Source: a virus
Direction: 5' to 3' (one strand)
IMG/VR virus record: IMGVR_UViG_3300008259_005066
Span: 145,519-209,518 of that record
DNA: 64,000 nucleotides
Part shown: positions 1 through 7,317 of the stretch, piece after piece
How the letters are laid out: each line of letters opens with the position of its first letter
Position numbering within the stretch: position 1 is the stretch's first letter
Translations under genes and position numbers: made by a program
Notes under the pieces: model-generated
Database searches by the model: none
What the model saw: only the letters and a program-made list of their open reading frames with translations
Told to the model about the DNA's origin: nothing

Positions 1-705
1 CGCGGCTTCACCGGTATAGTCACGATGCCGTGCCGCACGCACGAAGTTGCTGAGCGTTTTCATCTCATCCACGATCTCTGTGATGTGGATGCCAAAGGCA
101 TCGTAGGGTGTGCCACCTTCGGCCACGTGTCGTGCCAGCATGCGACCATGTGTGAGGCTGCGGCTGGGCACACGGAAACGTTCACCTTCGGCATTCTCTA
201 CATAGAGGCTTTCGATATGGCGGAAACGTGCATCACCTTCACCCAAGGTTTTGTTGTGTTTGATCACAAGCCGTGCGCGATTGGGTTGATCTGAGTAGGA
301 AATCTTGCGGTTGCCATAGTAGCCTTCAAACAGGCTTTCTTTGACGGCAGCCATGGTCTTCATGTTGTATTTGAGTCTGCTGAGATTTTTTACGTTAAAC
401 GTGAGCAGATTGCGTTTGGCGAACATGCGAACCAGATACAGGAAATCATACCAGTCGCCACGATCATTGCCTTCCATGGCTCGTGCCATGTTGTCTCCAA
501 AATACATGTCCAGGTTGTTTTCACCGTCCAGGGCCACTACCACAGTGCCATAGTCCTTTTCAGGAGTGGCATAGTCAAAACTGATGATGTCTGCATCAGC
601 AGGATCAGCGGCGGGTTTGCCTTGGCTGTCCAGGGCTTCGGGTTCAAAATCCTGCGCTACGAGCAGGTCATATAGTTGGCGTGCGGGTGTGTTTTTATCG
701 CTCAT
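1..705 (-). CDS. Conserved phage protein of unknown function (C-terminus outside window)
   Basis: An open minus-strand frame runs from an ATG at 705 off the left edge, giving 235 visible residues and no stop. It begins MSDKNTPARQLYDLLVAQDF and contains a central FLYLVRMFAKRNLLTFNVKN segment and a later LARHVAEGGTPYDAFGIHI segment. I recognise no catalytic motif. The start is supported by a late-promoter-like AATAAATA only 7 nt upstream and by the terminase stop lying just before it. The product looks soluble and mixed alpha/beta, with no signal peptide or membrane segment. It lies directly downstream of the large terminase on the same strand, so a late, virion-linked role is possible but is only inferred from position. 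Confidence 0.75.
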   Translation of the reverse strand, partial: MSDKNTPARQLYDLLVAQDFEPEALDSQGKPAADPADADIISFDYATPEKDYGTVVVALDGENNLDMYFGDNMARAMEGNDRGDWYDFLYLVRMFAKRNLLTFNVKNLSRLKYNMKTMAAVKESLFEGYYGNRKISYSDQPNRARLVIKHNKTLGEGDARFRHIESLYVENAEGERFRVPSRSLTHGRMLARHVAEGGTPYDAFGIHITEIVDEMKTLSNFVRAARHRDYTGEAA

Positions 706-712
706 GGTATTA

Positions 713-720
713 TATTTATT
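713..720 (-). promoter_or_regulatory. Late promoter AATAAATA, 7 nt from ATG
   Basis: AATAAATA on the minus strand ends 7 nt before the ATG at 705 and overlaps the TAA stop of the terminase gene. It matches the T4 late consensus TATAAATA except at the first base. There is no room for a Shine-Dalgarno site in the expected transcript. Confidence 0.55.
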
Positions 721-2284
721 AGAACACGGCTATGAAGGGCATGGGTTCTATGATGGTATCCGAATGATCACGCAGTTGTGTGTCCAGTTCTTGATGATAA
801 CTCTGGAGCAGTTGCATCATGCGCACAGCCAACAGCGTGGCCATGACAAGATCATCGGTTTCGCCTACTTTGGCCGCGTAACTGGCACCGTGCGCTATGA
901 AGTTCTTGAGTTCAGTGATGAGGCTGGCAGAATTAATGCGCATCCTACCAGTTTCAATGAGATTTTTCAGTTTGGCGCAGGCCGCCAGTTTGGGCTTGTT
1001 GGTGGTGTTGAATCCTTTGCGATATCTGCGTCCGCCGCCACTGCTGGGATCGCTGAGGAAATAGCCCTGGATGTTTTCTTCGCCATATTCTGCTATGGAT
1101 ATCAAGGCAGCTTCGCCAATGGTATTGTTCTCCACTGTAAAATAGATGCTTTTGGAATCACGCAGTGTTTCATTAATGTGTTTGCACACATCGGCCAAGA
1201 TGCGAACCTGGCTGGGAATGTCGGTCCGGTTGTGCCGCCATTCGGCTACCTGTTCTGTGGTGTTGGCATCAAACACCTGGATGGCCGACGGGTCTCCCCC
1301 GGTGCCCAGGCTAGGGTCCAGGGCTACTACATAGATATGCTCTTTGTTTATGGGTTTGAACCAGCGCACCTGTCCAGTCTTGTAGATGGGTTCAGTGGCC
1401 ACAAGATCGATCAGTTTAGTAGGAGCGATCAAGGTCTCGTCGTCGATGATGAATTCGCAGTCCATCTCTCGGCGGAAACGTTCTTCGCCCAGTATGGCTT
1501 TTTGCTGTGAAGCCCAGGCATCGTCACGGTCAGGATGTTCGCGCCAATATGCACGGAAAGCCCGGAAACCATTCTGCCCTATTTCTGTGGGATTGCCGTA
1601 GTCATCTTCCAGTTTGTTGGCCAGTTTCCAGATCAGCGCAAACTGATCTTCGTCTGAATTGGGCGTGGACGTAACAATGGCTTTACCACCAGTTGACAGC
1701 GTGGGTGTGATGGAAGTCCAAAACTCTTTGGCTATGCCCGGGCGCACGAACGCAAACTCGTCGCAGTAGAGCAAGGTTATTGACATACCACGACCGGTGT
1801 TTTCTGTTGTGGTCTGGCTGACGATACGTGATCCATTGTCAAATTCTATAGATCCTTTGTTGTAACTCACAACCCCTGCCCTGATATGATCTGGACAGGC
1901 TTCATAGGCATAACGAACACGTTGCATGATCTCCTGTGCGCCCAGATACTTGTGGGCGGCCACCAAGATGGTCGAATCCGGAACGAACATGGCATACCAC
2001 AGCAGATAGCCTGCTGCCGAAGTAGATTTGCCCGTTTGCCTAGGCATCATGGATATAGAGAATCTATAATTGTGATAGGTCTCGATCAAGCGTTCTTGGA
2101 ATTCATAGGGCTGATACAGCATCTTACCATACAAGGGATGTTGTATGTAGAAAAAATGACTCATGAAGTAAGTAGGACCCGATTCAGGATCCGCACATTT
2201 CACGAACTCATCGACCTGCTGTTCAGTGTAAGGCATCCTGCGATGCGGTTGCTTGATAAGGACGCCTTCGAGACTCTTGGACAT
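719..2284 (-). CDS. 17: Terminase large subunit (gp17-like packaging ATPase/nuclease)
   Basis: Motor that pumps DNA into the prohead and cuts the concatemer. The ATPase half shows a Walker A PRQTGKST (residues about 86-93 when numbered from an upstream TTG at 2299), a Walker B LLYCDEF (D180, E181) and a TSTPN coupling motif. The C-terminal RNase H-like nuclease half shows ALDPSLG, VENN and a DDLVMA segment that fit the three acidic catalytic positions. The upstream TTG would add five residues; I prefer the ATG at 2284. It would partner with gp16 and the portal gp20. In T4 it directly follows gene 16, whereas here gp16 lies about 7 kb upstream in transcription order. At about 521 residues it is somewhat shorter than T4 gp17. 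Confidence 0.96.
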   Translation of the reverse strand: MSKSLEGVLIKQPHRRMPYTEQQVDEFVKCADPESGPTYFMSHFFYIQHPLYGKMLYQPYEFQERLIETYHNYRFSISMMPRQTGKSTSAAGYLLWYAMFVPDSTILVAAHKYLGAQEIMQRVRYAYEACPDHIRAGVVSYNKGSIEFDNGSRIVSQTTTENTGRGMSITLLYCDEFAFVRPGIAKEFWTSITPTLSTGGKAIVTSTPNSDEDQFALIWKLANKLEDDYGNPTEIGQNGFRAFRAYWREHPDRDDAWASQQKAILGEERFRREMDCEFIIDDETLIAPTKLIDLVATEPIYKTGQVRWFKPINKEHIYVVALDPSLGTGGDPSAIQVFDANTTEQVAEWRHNRTDIPSQVRILADVCKHINETLRDSKSIYFTVENNTIGEAALISIAEYGEENIQGYFLSDPSSGGGRRYRKGFNTTNKPKLAACAKLKNLIETGRMRINSASLITELKNFIAHGASYAAKVGETDDLVMATLLAVRMMQLLQSYHQELDTQLRDHSDTIIEPMPFIAVF

Positions 2285-2309
2285 ACTGTTACTTACCAAA
2301 ATATACGCC

Positions 2310-2317
2310 GATAAATA
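2310..2317 (+). promoter_or_regulatory. Late promoter GATAAATA, 5 nt from ATG
   Basis: GATAAATA lies 5 nt before the ATG of the HNH gene. By T4 late-promoter geometry, transcription would start at or next to the A of ATG, giving a leaderless message. It is embedded in ACGCCGATAAATAT, which resembles ACGCCGATAAGTAT near 51016. Confidence 0.55.
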
Positions 2318-2322
2318 TCATT

Positions 2323-2859
2323 ATGAGCGACACGTTAGTATTAGCACCAGACTATCAACCAGTAAACTACTTGCCGCTGTCAACCATAGATTGGCAGACT
2401 GCTATCAAACTGTTCTTCTTGGACAAGATCCAAGTGCTAGAATGGTATGACGATTGGACTGTGCGCAGTGCCAAATTGGAAATGCGTGTGCCTGCTGTGG
2501 CTGTCACAAAGAAAGGATTTGGTAAGAATGGTGGTATGCGTTTCAGCCGCCAGAATCTCTATCTGCGTGATCTGTTTACTTGCCAATATTGCAATGACAC
2601 CTTGGGCGCAAGACATCTAACCATAGACCATGTGTTGCCCAGAGCACAAGGTGGCATCACTTCTTGGGAAAACTGCGTGACCTGTTGCAAGACCTGCAAC
2701 TCCAACAAAGGCAACAAGGTGTGGAGGCCAAACAAAACTCCTTACAAGCCTAACTACTGGAAGTTGGTAGATTCAGTGAAGAGCACTTATCGAGGGGTGC
2801 GGCATCCTTCGTGGCATCTGTATCTGGGCCTCAAAGAAGAACAGATACGAACCTACTGA
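2323..2859 (+). CDS. HNH endonuclease
   Basis: A 178-residue protein with a complete HNH module: CQYC (about residue 87), the catalytic IDHVLPRAQGG segment (His in DH), a following asparagine region (SWENCVTCC) and a second zinc pair CKTC followed by NSNKGN. Enzymes of this family nick or cut DNA using a divalent metal. It is a plus-strand gene between minus-strand late genes, with its own promoter, the typical setting of a free-standing homing-type nuclease in T4-like phages. The 3' end overlaps the convergent nuclease gene by a few bases. Whether it is a homing enzyme or helps packaging or host-DNA breakdown cannot be told from sequence. Confidence 0.88.
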   Translation: MSDTLVLAPDYQPVNYLPLSTIDWQTAIKLFFLDKIQVLEWYDDWTVRSAKLEMRVPAVAVTKKGFGKNGGMRFSRQNLYLRDLFTCQYCNDTLGARHLTIDHVLPRAQGGITSWENCVTCCKTCNSNKGNKVWRPNKTPYKPNYWKLVDSVKSTYRGVRHPSWHLYLGLKEEQIRTY

Positions 2860-3293
2860 CACCACGACTGCTTGGCGTCACCGTAGTATTCTCTGGCGAA
2901 TCCATTTTTAATCAATTCAGCACGTAGGCTCACACCATTCAGTATGATATCTCCCAGAACACGACCACCGAACTTGTCCCAGGCATAGAGTGTGACTTGG
3001 TGCTTTTGTGTTGATGCAACTGCTTGTTTGGTAAAGGCACTGGCAGCTTCACCACGTTGTGCTTCGCTGGGGCACTGAGATCGGTGTCCTTTTTCTGGAG
3101 TGTCAACACCATAGATGCGGACAGCAAGTTCTGGCTTGAGCGGTCGAGGAAGAAACGGCGCACTGATAACAATAGTGTCGCCGTCGCTGACCCTTAGTAT
3201 TTGTGCGTCATAGGTAACGCCTTGTGGTGCTTTTTGTGCCAAGGCTGGAACTGCTATGGCTATGAGCAGTGCTAAAAAAACGTAGAGTTTCAT
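2853..3293 (-). CDS. Staphylococcal-nuclease-like (thermonuclease) protein with signal peptide
   Basis: From the ATG at 3293 the protein starts MKLYVFLALLIAIAVPALAQ, a short basic n-region, hydrophobic core and AxA-type cleavage site, so it is probably exported or periplasmic. The mature part is an SNase OB-fold: VSDGDTI (metal-binding Asp), VRIYGVDTPE (catalytic Arg, Asp and Glu) and KFGGRVLGDI (second catalytic Arg). All the key residues of the family are present, so it should be an active calcium-dependent DNA/RNA nuclease. An upstream in-frame ATG at 3323 would add ten residues and spoil the signal peptide; AAGGATATC before 3293 can serve as ribosome binding site. It sits between a structural gene and the terminase. 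Phage copies may scavenge nucleotides or cut periplasmic DNA; this is inference. Confidence 0.9.
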   Translation of the reverse strand: MKLYVFLALLIAIAVPALAQKAPQGVTYDAQILRVSDGDTIVISAPFLPRPLKPELAVRIYGVDTPEKGHRSQCPSEAQRGEAASAFTKQAVASTQKHQVTLYAWDKFGGRVLGDIILNGVSLRAELIKNGFAREYYGDAKQSWCQ

Positions 3294-3304
3294 CTTGATA
3301 TCCT

Positions 3305-4927
3305 TTATGTTATTTCTTGCCATTCCACACTGGCATAGACGTCTTGATTGGTGCCGGTGGTGGCCATGGTAATCACATACTCGTATGGTGTGCCAGTAAA
3401 AGGCTCTCGCTCCAGCTGATATTCAAAAGTAAATGTTTCTTGCGTGGGAGAACCTGTGCTCTGGTTGGTTGAGTTTATGAATGACTGTTCAGCGATGTCG
3501 CCTGACACCAAGGCTGTGGGAGCGAGGTTGTATTGCACTGAACTGTCTACAGCTGAATCCGTCCATGAGCCACCTGATGTGATGGCTTTTTTATAGATTC
3601 GGAACTGGAATATGCTGGCAGCCACAGGTACCAGGCTGTAGTTTATGGGTATAACCACGGCATTGAGATTGGTGCTCTTGAGTCGGATAGCGATAACGGG
3701 TTTAAAAGTCTGATCATTGGGCAAGCGAACCGGAGTGCCTATGGCATGACTGGCGGCTCTGGGATTGCCTGATCCACTCAGTTGGAATCCACCTTCAGAG
3801 ATCACTGTGCTACAGATCTGTGTCATCATGCTGGTGCCGGCGACAGCGCCAGTGTTGGTTATTTCATAGCGTATGGGCAAGGTGGCCGTGGTCATGTAGA
3901 CCTTGGTGTTGCCCGGTTGATTGGCATGAGGAAATGAATGACAGATAATATACGCACCGTTGATGACAAAGCCCACACGCACTGAGCCCACGCCCAGCCA
4001 CTCCACATCAGCAAAAAAGATCTGTGTTCGATCAGGATACAGCGTGATACCAGACGGATTGGTCACAGGTCCTGTGCCATTGAGTTGATCGACATTCCAG
4101 GCATCTTGTCTGATACGCTCTTCCACTCCAGTGGATCCTGAACGTATGACCATGTAGTTGTAGGATCCATCGTTTTCAAAATACACACCGTCGTTGGCAT
4201 CAAACAAGCCCACACGCTGGCGGAGATTTGTCTTTGGTGTGTTAAAACAAAATGTGTTCAGTGTGAGTTGGCTCTTGCCAGGCTGGTAAGGAAATGGCTT
4301 CAGCGTTTCTCTCAGCACTGAATCGCCCGACGCTGTGCCCACGTTGAGCTGATAGGAACTCTGAGCGGCTACATATACCACGTTGCCAGTGCCAGATATG
4401 GAGTTAGCAAACTGGCCATGATCGTAGTAGCGAGCCTGAGTTTCAAACAGGCTAACAGGTTCAGACACACGCAGACGCCCAAACGCATCGGCAGTGGCTC
4501 CGCCAAACCCAGATATCACTACATTGGCGTCATCAGCCAGCACCACATTGGCCGTGCCAGTGATGCCCACATTGCCATCTATGGTTATGCTTCCACCACC
4601 ATCAACCACAGTGACGTTGGCAGTGATACCCGCGATGTTTCCGGTTATGCCCACATTGCCCGACGTTATAGCGACATTGGTGTTGCCTGAGATCACCCAA
4701 GGTGTGGTGCCCTGGAAAACAGTGACATTGCCCGATATGGGCATGGTGTTGCCTGTGAGATCGATATTACCCAGTGCGCCAATGCTTATATTGCCCACTG
4801 ACACATTGCCAACTAGCACAGCGTTGGTGCGGACAAATACGTTGCCGGTGGCCTCGTCCAGCTCCAGGGCCTGCGTTATGTTACGTAGATACCACGGTGC
4901 TACGTTAGCTGGATTTGGATAGGCCAT
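3305..4927 (-). CDS. Virion structural protein, fibre-like, with GNV/GNI repeat N-terminus
   Basis: A 540-residue protein. Residues about 35-150 are rich in short GNVSV/GNISI/GNVGI beta repeats like those of the fibre genes at 25-38 kb. After this comes DAFGRLRVSEPVSLFETQ, a segment I associate with phage structural proteins, then a long beta-rich region without cysteine clusters or catalytic motifs. It is likely a fibre or head/tail decoration protein, but its exact place in the virion is not evident. The start is fixed by GCTAAATA 7 nt upstream. The downstream gene is the secreted nuclease. Confidence 0.7.
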   Translation of the reverse strand: MAYPNPANVAPWYLRNITQALELDEATGNVFVRTNAVLVGNVSVGNISIGALGNIDLTGNTMPISGNVTVFQGTTPWVISGNTNVAITSGNVGITGNIAGITANVTVVDGGGSITIDGNVGITGTANVVLADDANVVISGFGGATADAFGRLRVSEPVSLFETQARYYDHGQFANSISGTGNVVYVAAQSSYQLNVGTASGDSVLRETLKPFPYQPGKSQLTLNTFCFNTPKTNLRQRVGLFDANDGVYFENDGSYNYMVIRSGSTGVEERIRQDAWNVDQLNGTGPVTNPSGITLYPDRTQIFFADVEWLGVGSVRVGFVINGAYIICHSFPHANQPGNTKVYMTTATLPIRYEITNTGAVAGTSMMTQICSTVISEGGFQLSGSGNPRAASHAIGTPVRLPNDQTFKPVIAIRLKSTNLNAVVIPINYSLVPVAASIFQFRIYKKAITSGGSWTDSAVDSSVQYNLAPTALVSGDIAEQSFINSTNQSTGSPTQETFTFEYQLEREPFTGTPYEYVITMATTGTNQDVYASVEWQEIT

Positions 4928-4934
4928 AATATAC

Positions 4935-4942
4935 TATTTAGC
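4935..4942 (-). promoter_or_regulatory. Late promoter GCTAAATA, 7 nt from ATG
   Basis: GCTAAATA on the minus strand with a GTATATT spacer of 7 nt to the ATG at 4927. The same spacing occurs before the genes starting at 705, 21164 and 48611. No Shine-Dalgarno site fits between. Confidence 0.6.
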
Positions 4943-4967
4943 TAGGGCTGGTAGCGCAACAAAGTGG

Positions 4968-5603
4968 CTAAACTTGTACCACAGTCACTATGACGCTGGG
5001 TACCACAGGGCCTGGACCTTCACTGGCCAGTGCCACAATATCAATGCCAGCAAAACTACTCCACCAGGCCAACTTTACATGGTCACCGGCTGCCAAGGAC
5101 TCCACATAGTTCCAACCAACGACCACTTTGTTATTGTTGCCTGTAAAGGTGGTGACGCCACCAGAGTCTGGCACAGTGTTGCCATTTTTTTCCAGCCATA
5201 TTTCCATGTTGTGTGTGCCGCCACCAGTTTGCAGGAATTGTGCGCTGAATTGGATGTCATAAACACCGGCAAAATCCACAGTGATTTCATCGCCACTGAC
5301 TATGCTCACATGATTGTTGCTGGAGGTGGTGTTGAACTGCATGTAGTTGACATTGCCAGTGTCGTTGTTCTGATTGGTGGTATCGTAGAACGATCCGTAG
5401 AACTTGGTGGCATTGGCATTGGCCAACAACACCAGATTGCCGTTGTTGTCACCAGCATACAAGTTCAGGGCGTTTTGTTCTACTACCAGTTCTGCTGGCC
5501 TTGCATTGCCATTGTATTGGCCCACAGTGACCTGGGCATTGTCCTTCATGGCCGCCCGGCTGATGCCGGTTATGTCGCTGTAGGGTGGTGGCGGGCTGGC
5601 CAT
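4968..5603 (-). CDS. Structural protein with C1q-like jelly-roll domain
   Basis: 211 residues. The N-terminal 60 residues (PPPPYSDITGISRAAMKDNA...) look like an attachment or linker segment. From about residue 75 the pattern AGVYDIQFSAQFLQTGGG, IWLEKNG and LAAGDHVKLAWWSS is that of the C1q/TNF-like beta jelly roll common in phage fibres and decoration proteins. Such domains trimerise and bind ligands; no enzyme motif is seen. The gene overlaps the 3' end of the preceding small gene at 5603 and is transcribed with the leader-bearing accessory cluster upstream. It could be a minor virion fibre or a decoration protein. Confidence 0.65.
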   Translation of the reverse strand: MASPPPPYSDITGISRAAMKDNAQVTVGQYNGNARPAELVVEQNALNLYAGDNNGNLVLLANANATKFYGSFYDTTNQNNDTGNVNYMQFNTTSSNNHVSIVSGDEITVDFAGVYDIQFSAQFLQTGGGTHNMEIWLEKNGNTVPDSGGVTTFTGNNNKVVVGWNYVESLAAGDHVKLAWWSSFAGIDIVALASEGPGPVVPSVIVTVVQV

Positions 5604-6007
5604 TATCTAGGATATCCTCTGAAACTTTTTATAGGGCTGGTAGCATTGGTAGTGCTGGGCTCCTGGCTCTTCTCTGAAGTCACTAATTTTTTGCCACCTG
5701 GCGTGTTGGTCATTTTCAACGCACGGTCAATCACGGGCTTTATGCCTGCGTTCATGCCTGCGATCACTCCGTGTTCGCCAAATGCTGTTTCTGAACTCCA
5801 TTCAGGTTTGAACGGATCGATGCCATTGTTCTGTGGATTCAGTGCAGAAGCGTAGTCAGCACGAGCACGGGCGATGGCCACCATGAATCTGTAGTTGTTG
5901 TAAGGATCTGATGCTGACAATCCAGGGATCACGTAGGTGTGTTGCATGGGAGACTCTTGTTCTGGCGCCAATGTTTTTTGCTCAGCGACAAACTCTCGGG
6001 CTCTCAT
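5603..6007 (-). CDS. Small protein with MRAREF leader and RGYPR tail; candidate internal head protein
   Basis: 134 residues. It starts MRAREFVAEQ, close to the T4 capsid-targeting leader MKTYQEFIAE, and ends SPIKSFRGYPR. The neighbouring gene shares both ends, so the two are paralogues. The middle (YNNYRFMVAIARARADYAS) is alpha-helical and resembles the neighbour's MMAVASADG region. It overlaps both neighbours by a few bases, showing translational coupling. If the leader works as in T4, gp21 would cut after the glutamate in VAE and the body would be packaged in the head. No enzymatic motif is visible. Confidence 0.7.
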   Translation of the reverse strand: MRAREFVAEQKTLAPEQESPMQHTYVIPGLSASDPYNNYRFMVAIARARADYASALNPQNNGIDPFKPEWSSETAFGEHGVIAGMNAGIKPVIDRALKMTNTPGGKKLVTSEKSQEPSTTNATSPIKSFRGYPR

Positions 6008-6375
6008 CGAGGATATCCTCGGAAACCTTTGATGGGACTCTTTGGGTTACCACCGGGTGCTTCTTGGCTGCGCATGTCGCCGTTGTTTAGATCATGGTGT
6101 ATGCTGCCTACTGCATCGTAGGCCTGCCGAAGCATGGCCGCTTCTTCTTCAGTATAAGGAAAAGCGATGTCGTAATTGTGTGCCCACGATGCACTGGGGA
6201 TATCTATAGGATTTACACCATCTGCTGAGGCCACGGCCATCATCACTCGATTCAGTTCGTAGTAGCGATCGCGACCATCGGCATCTTTGAAACGATGAAC
6301 ACCACGAGTGCTCCATCTCTGTCGCTTGGTCATCTTACCTTCTGGACTTTCAACGATAAATTCGCGTGCTCGCAC
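6004..6375 (-). CDS. Small protein with MRAREF leader and RGYPR tail; paralogue of the next gene
   Basis: 123 residues starting MRAREFIVESPEG, with a good gp21-type site (IVE before S), and ending SPIKGFRGYPR. The core (HRFKDADGRDRYYELNRVMMAVA, shown here in part) carries charged helices and a WAHNYDIAFPYTEEEAAM stretch. It overlaps the following paralogue by 4 nt in an ATGA arrangement. The pairing of identical ends with divergent middles suggests duplication followed by change of the payload. Role as an internal head protein is inferred from the leader only. Confidence 0.7.
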   Translation of the reverse strand: MRAREFIVESPEGKMTKRQRWSTRGVHRFKDADGRDRYYELNRVMMAVASADGVNPIDIPSASWAHNYDIAFPYTEEEAAMLRQAYDAVGSIHHDLNNGDMRSQEAPGGNPKSPIKGFRGYPR

Positions 6376-6384
6376 GATTGCTCC

Positions 6385-6663
6385 TTAGAACACGCTTTCT
6401 TGTGCTGAGCTCGCTGTGCCTAGTTCCAAAGCAGTAAAAGGTGTTCCGGTAACGGTCACCTTGTTACCAGCACCAGCATAGACTTCAAACACAGTATTAG
6501 CCGGTATGCTGATAGGTGCTGAATAGATATTGCCTACCGCAGCCGCACTGCCGAGTGCTGTAGCATAGGCTTGATATGTCACGGTGTTAGCCCCGGTGGC
6601 GATCTGCAGTTTATCTGAGTAGACTGTAGCGTTTGCTAGACTGGTGTAGACGTTTGCGGCCAT
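6385..6663 (-). CDS. Small beta-rich structural-like protein
   Basis: 92 residues, starting MAANVYTSLANATVYSDKLQ, rich in Ala, Thr, Val and Gly, with no charged clusters. It resembles in size and composition the 104-residue gene at 38912-39226; both look like single beta-sandwich structural subunits with short AGAGNKVTVTGT-type strands. It has no signal peptide, cysteine or catalytic motif. It lies inside the leader-bearing cluster but lacks the leader itself. Function unknown. Confidence 0.6.
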   Translation of the reverse strand: MAANVYTSLANATVYSDKLQIATGANTVTYQAYATALGSAAAVGNIYSAPISIPANTVFEVYAGAGNKVTVTGTPFTALELGTASSAQESVF

Positions 6664-6678
6664 TGTTGTTTTTCCTTA

Positions 6679-7317
6679 TTACCACGCACGGCAAGACCAA
6701 TATCTTGCCTTTGTTCTTGGTCCCGGATTGTCGCAGTTGTGTCGGGCACGGAATGATCGGCGACGTGCAGGATTGGACTTCTTGATCTTCATGGTCTTTT
6801 GACCCAACCGTTTGGCTGATGTTCCACCATGACCAAAGTTTACTTTCTTGATATTGCCCGAACTGGGATCACGGACATATACTTTGAATTTCTTGACGTC
6901 GCCACGCATGGGTTTGCCCAGGGGAACTTTGCGACCTTGATATTCAGCTTCACCAATGGGGTCATCGGCGGCTGTGCCGTCGGGTGCACCAGGTTGGCTG
7001 TCCGAAGCAGGTTCTTCTTGTGTGGGATCTTCGCTGACCAAAGTATCATCTACGCTCATGGACTCTTCCATGTCTTTGCAAGAGCATGCTTCCTGCATGC
7101 ATTCAGAGCAGGTATCTTCTACAGTGTATCCATAACTTTCCAGTATGCTGATCAGTTTGGCGTCGGCTTCGATGCACAGTCTATCTTCTTCCACGCCAAT
7201 GATATGGCTTTCGATCAAGCAATCTTCTTGGATGTTGATAGCAAAATCATCACCAACGGCCGGATTGTCCATCCATTGTTCAGATTCGGCGAGATAATCT
7301 TTGAAAGTTTTCATCAT
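6679..7317 (-). CDS. Candidate internal/processed head protein with CTS-like leader and conserved basic C-terminus
   Basis: 212 residues. The N-terminus MMKTFKDYLAESEQ closely matches the T4 capsid-targeting leader, with LAE before S as a gp21 cleavage site. The middle is acidic with CxxC-type pairs (CSECMQEACSC, about residue 90), then a disordered Pro/Asp/Glu linker. The C-terminal 70 residues switch to strongly basic (FKVYVRDPSSGNIKKVNFG, RRRSFRARHNC, YWSCRAW), a tail I associate with aquatic T4-like phages. The basic end could bind packaged DNA. The start overlaps the previous stop (ATGATG over TGA), so 7317 and 7314 are both possible starts. Confidence 0.72.
   Translation of the reverse strand: MMKTFKDYLAESEQWMDNPAVGDDFAINIQEDCLIESHIIGVEEDRLCIEADAKLISILESYGYTVEDTCSECMQEACSCKDMEESMSVDDTLVSEDPTQEEPASDSQPGAPDGTAADDPIGEAEYQGRKVPLGKPMRGDVKKFKVYVRDPSSGNIKKVNFGHGGTSAKRLGQKTMKIKKSNPARRRSFRARHNCDNPGPRTKARYWSCRAW

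Noticed and set aside
1-294. 89-codon plus-strand frame at the left edge
   Set aside because: It lies opposite the open minus-strand gene starting at 705, which has a promoter and codon pattern like its neighbours.
584-1510. 308-codon plus-strand frame opposite the large terminase
   Set aside because: The minus-strand frame carries complete terminase motifs, so the antisense frame is a shadow.
4974-5855. 293-codon plus-strand frame across two minus-strand genes
   Set aside because: It spans the C1q-like and RGYPR-type genes, which overlap in normal phage fashion; no start signal or family resemblance.
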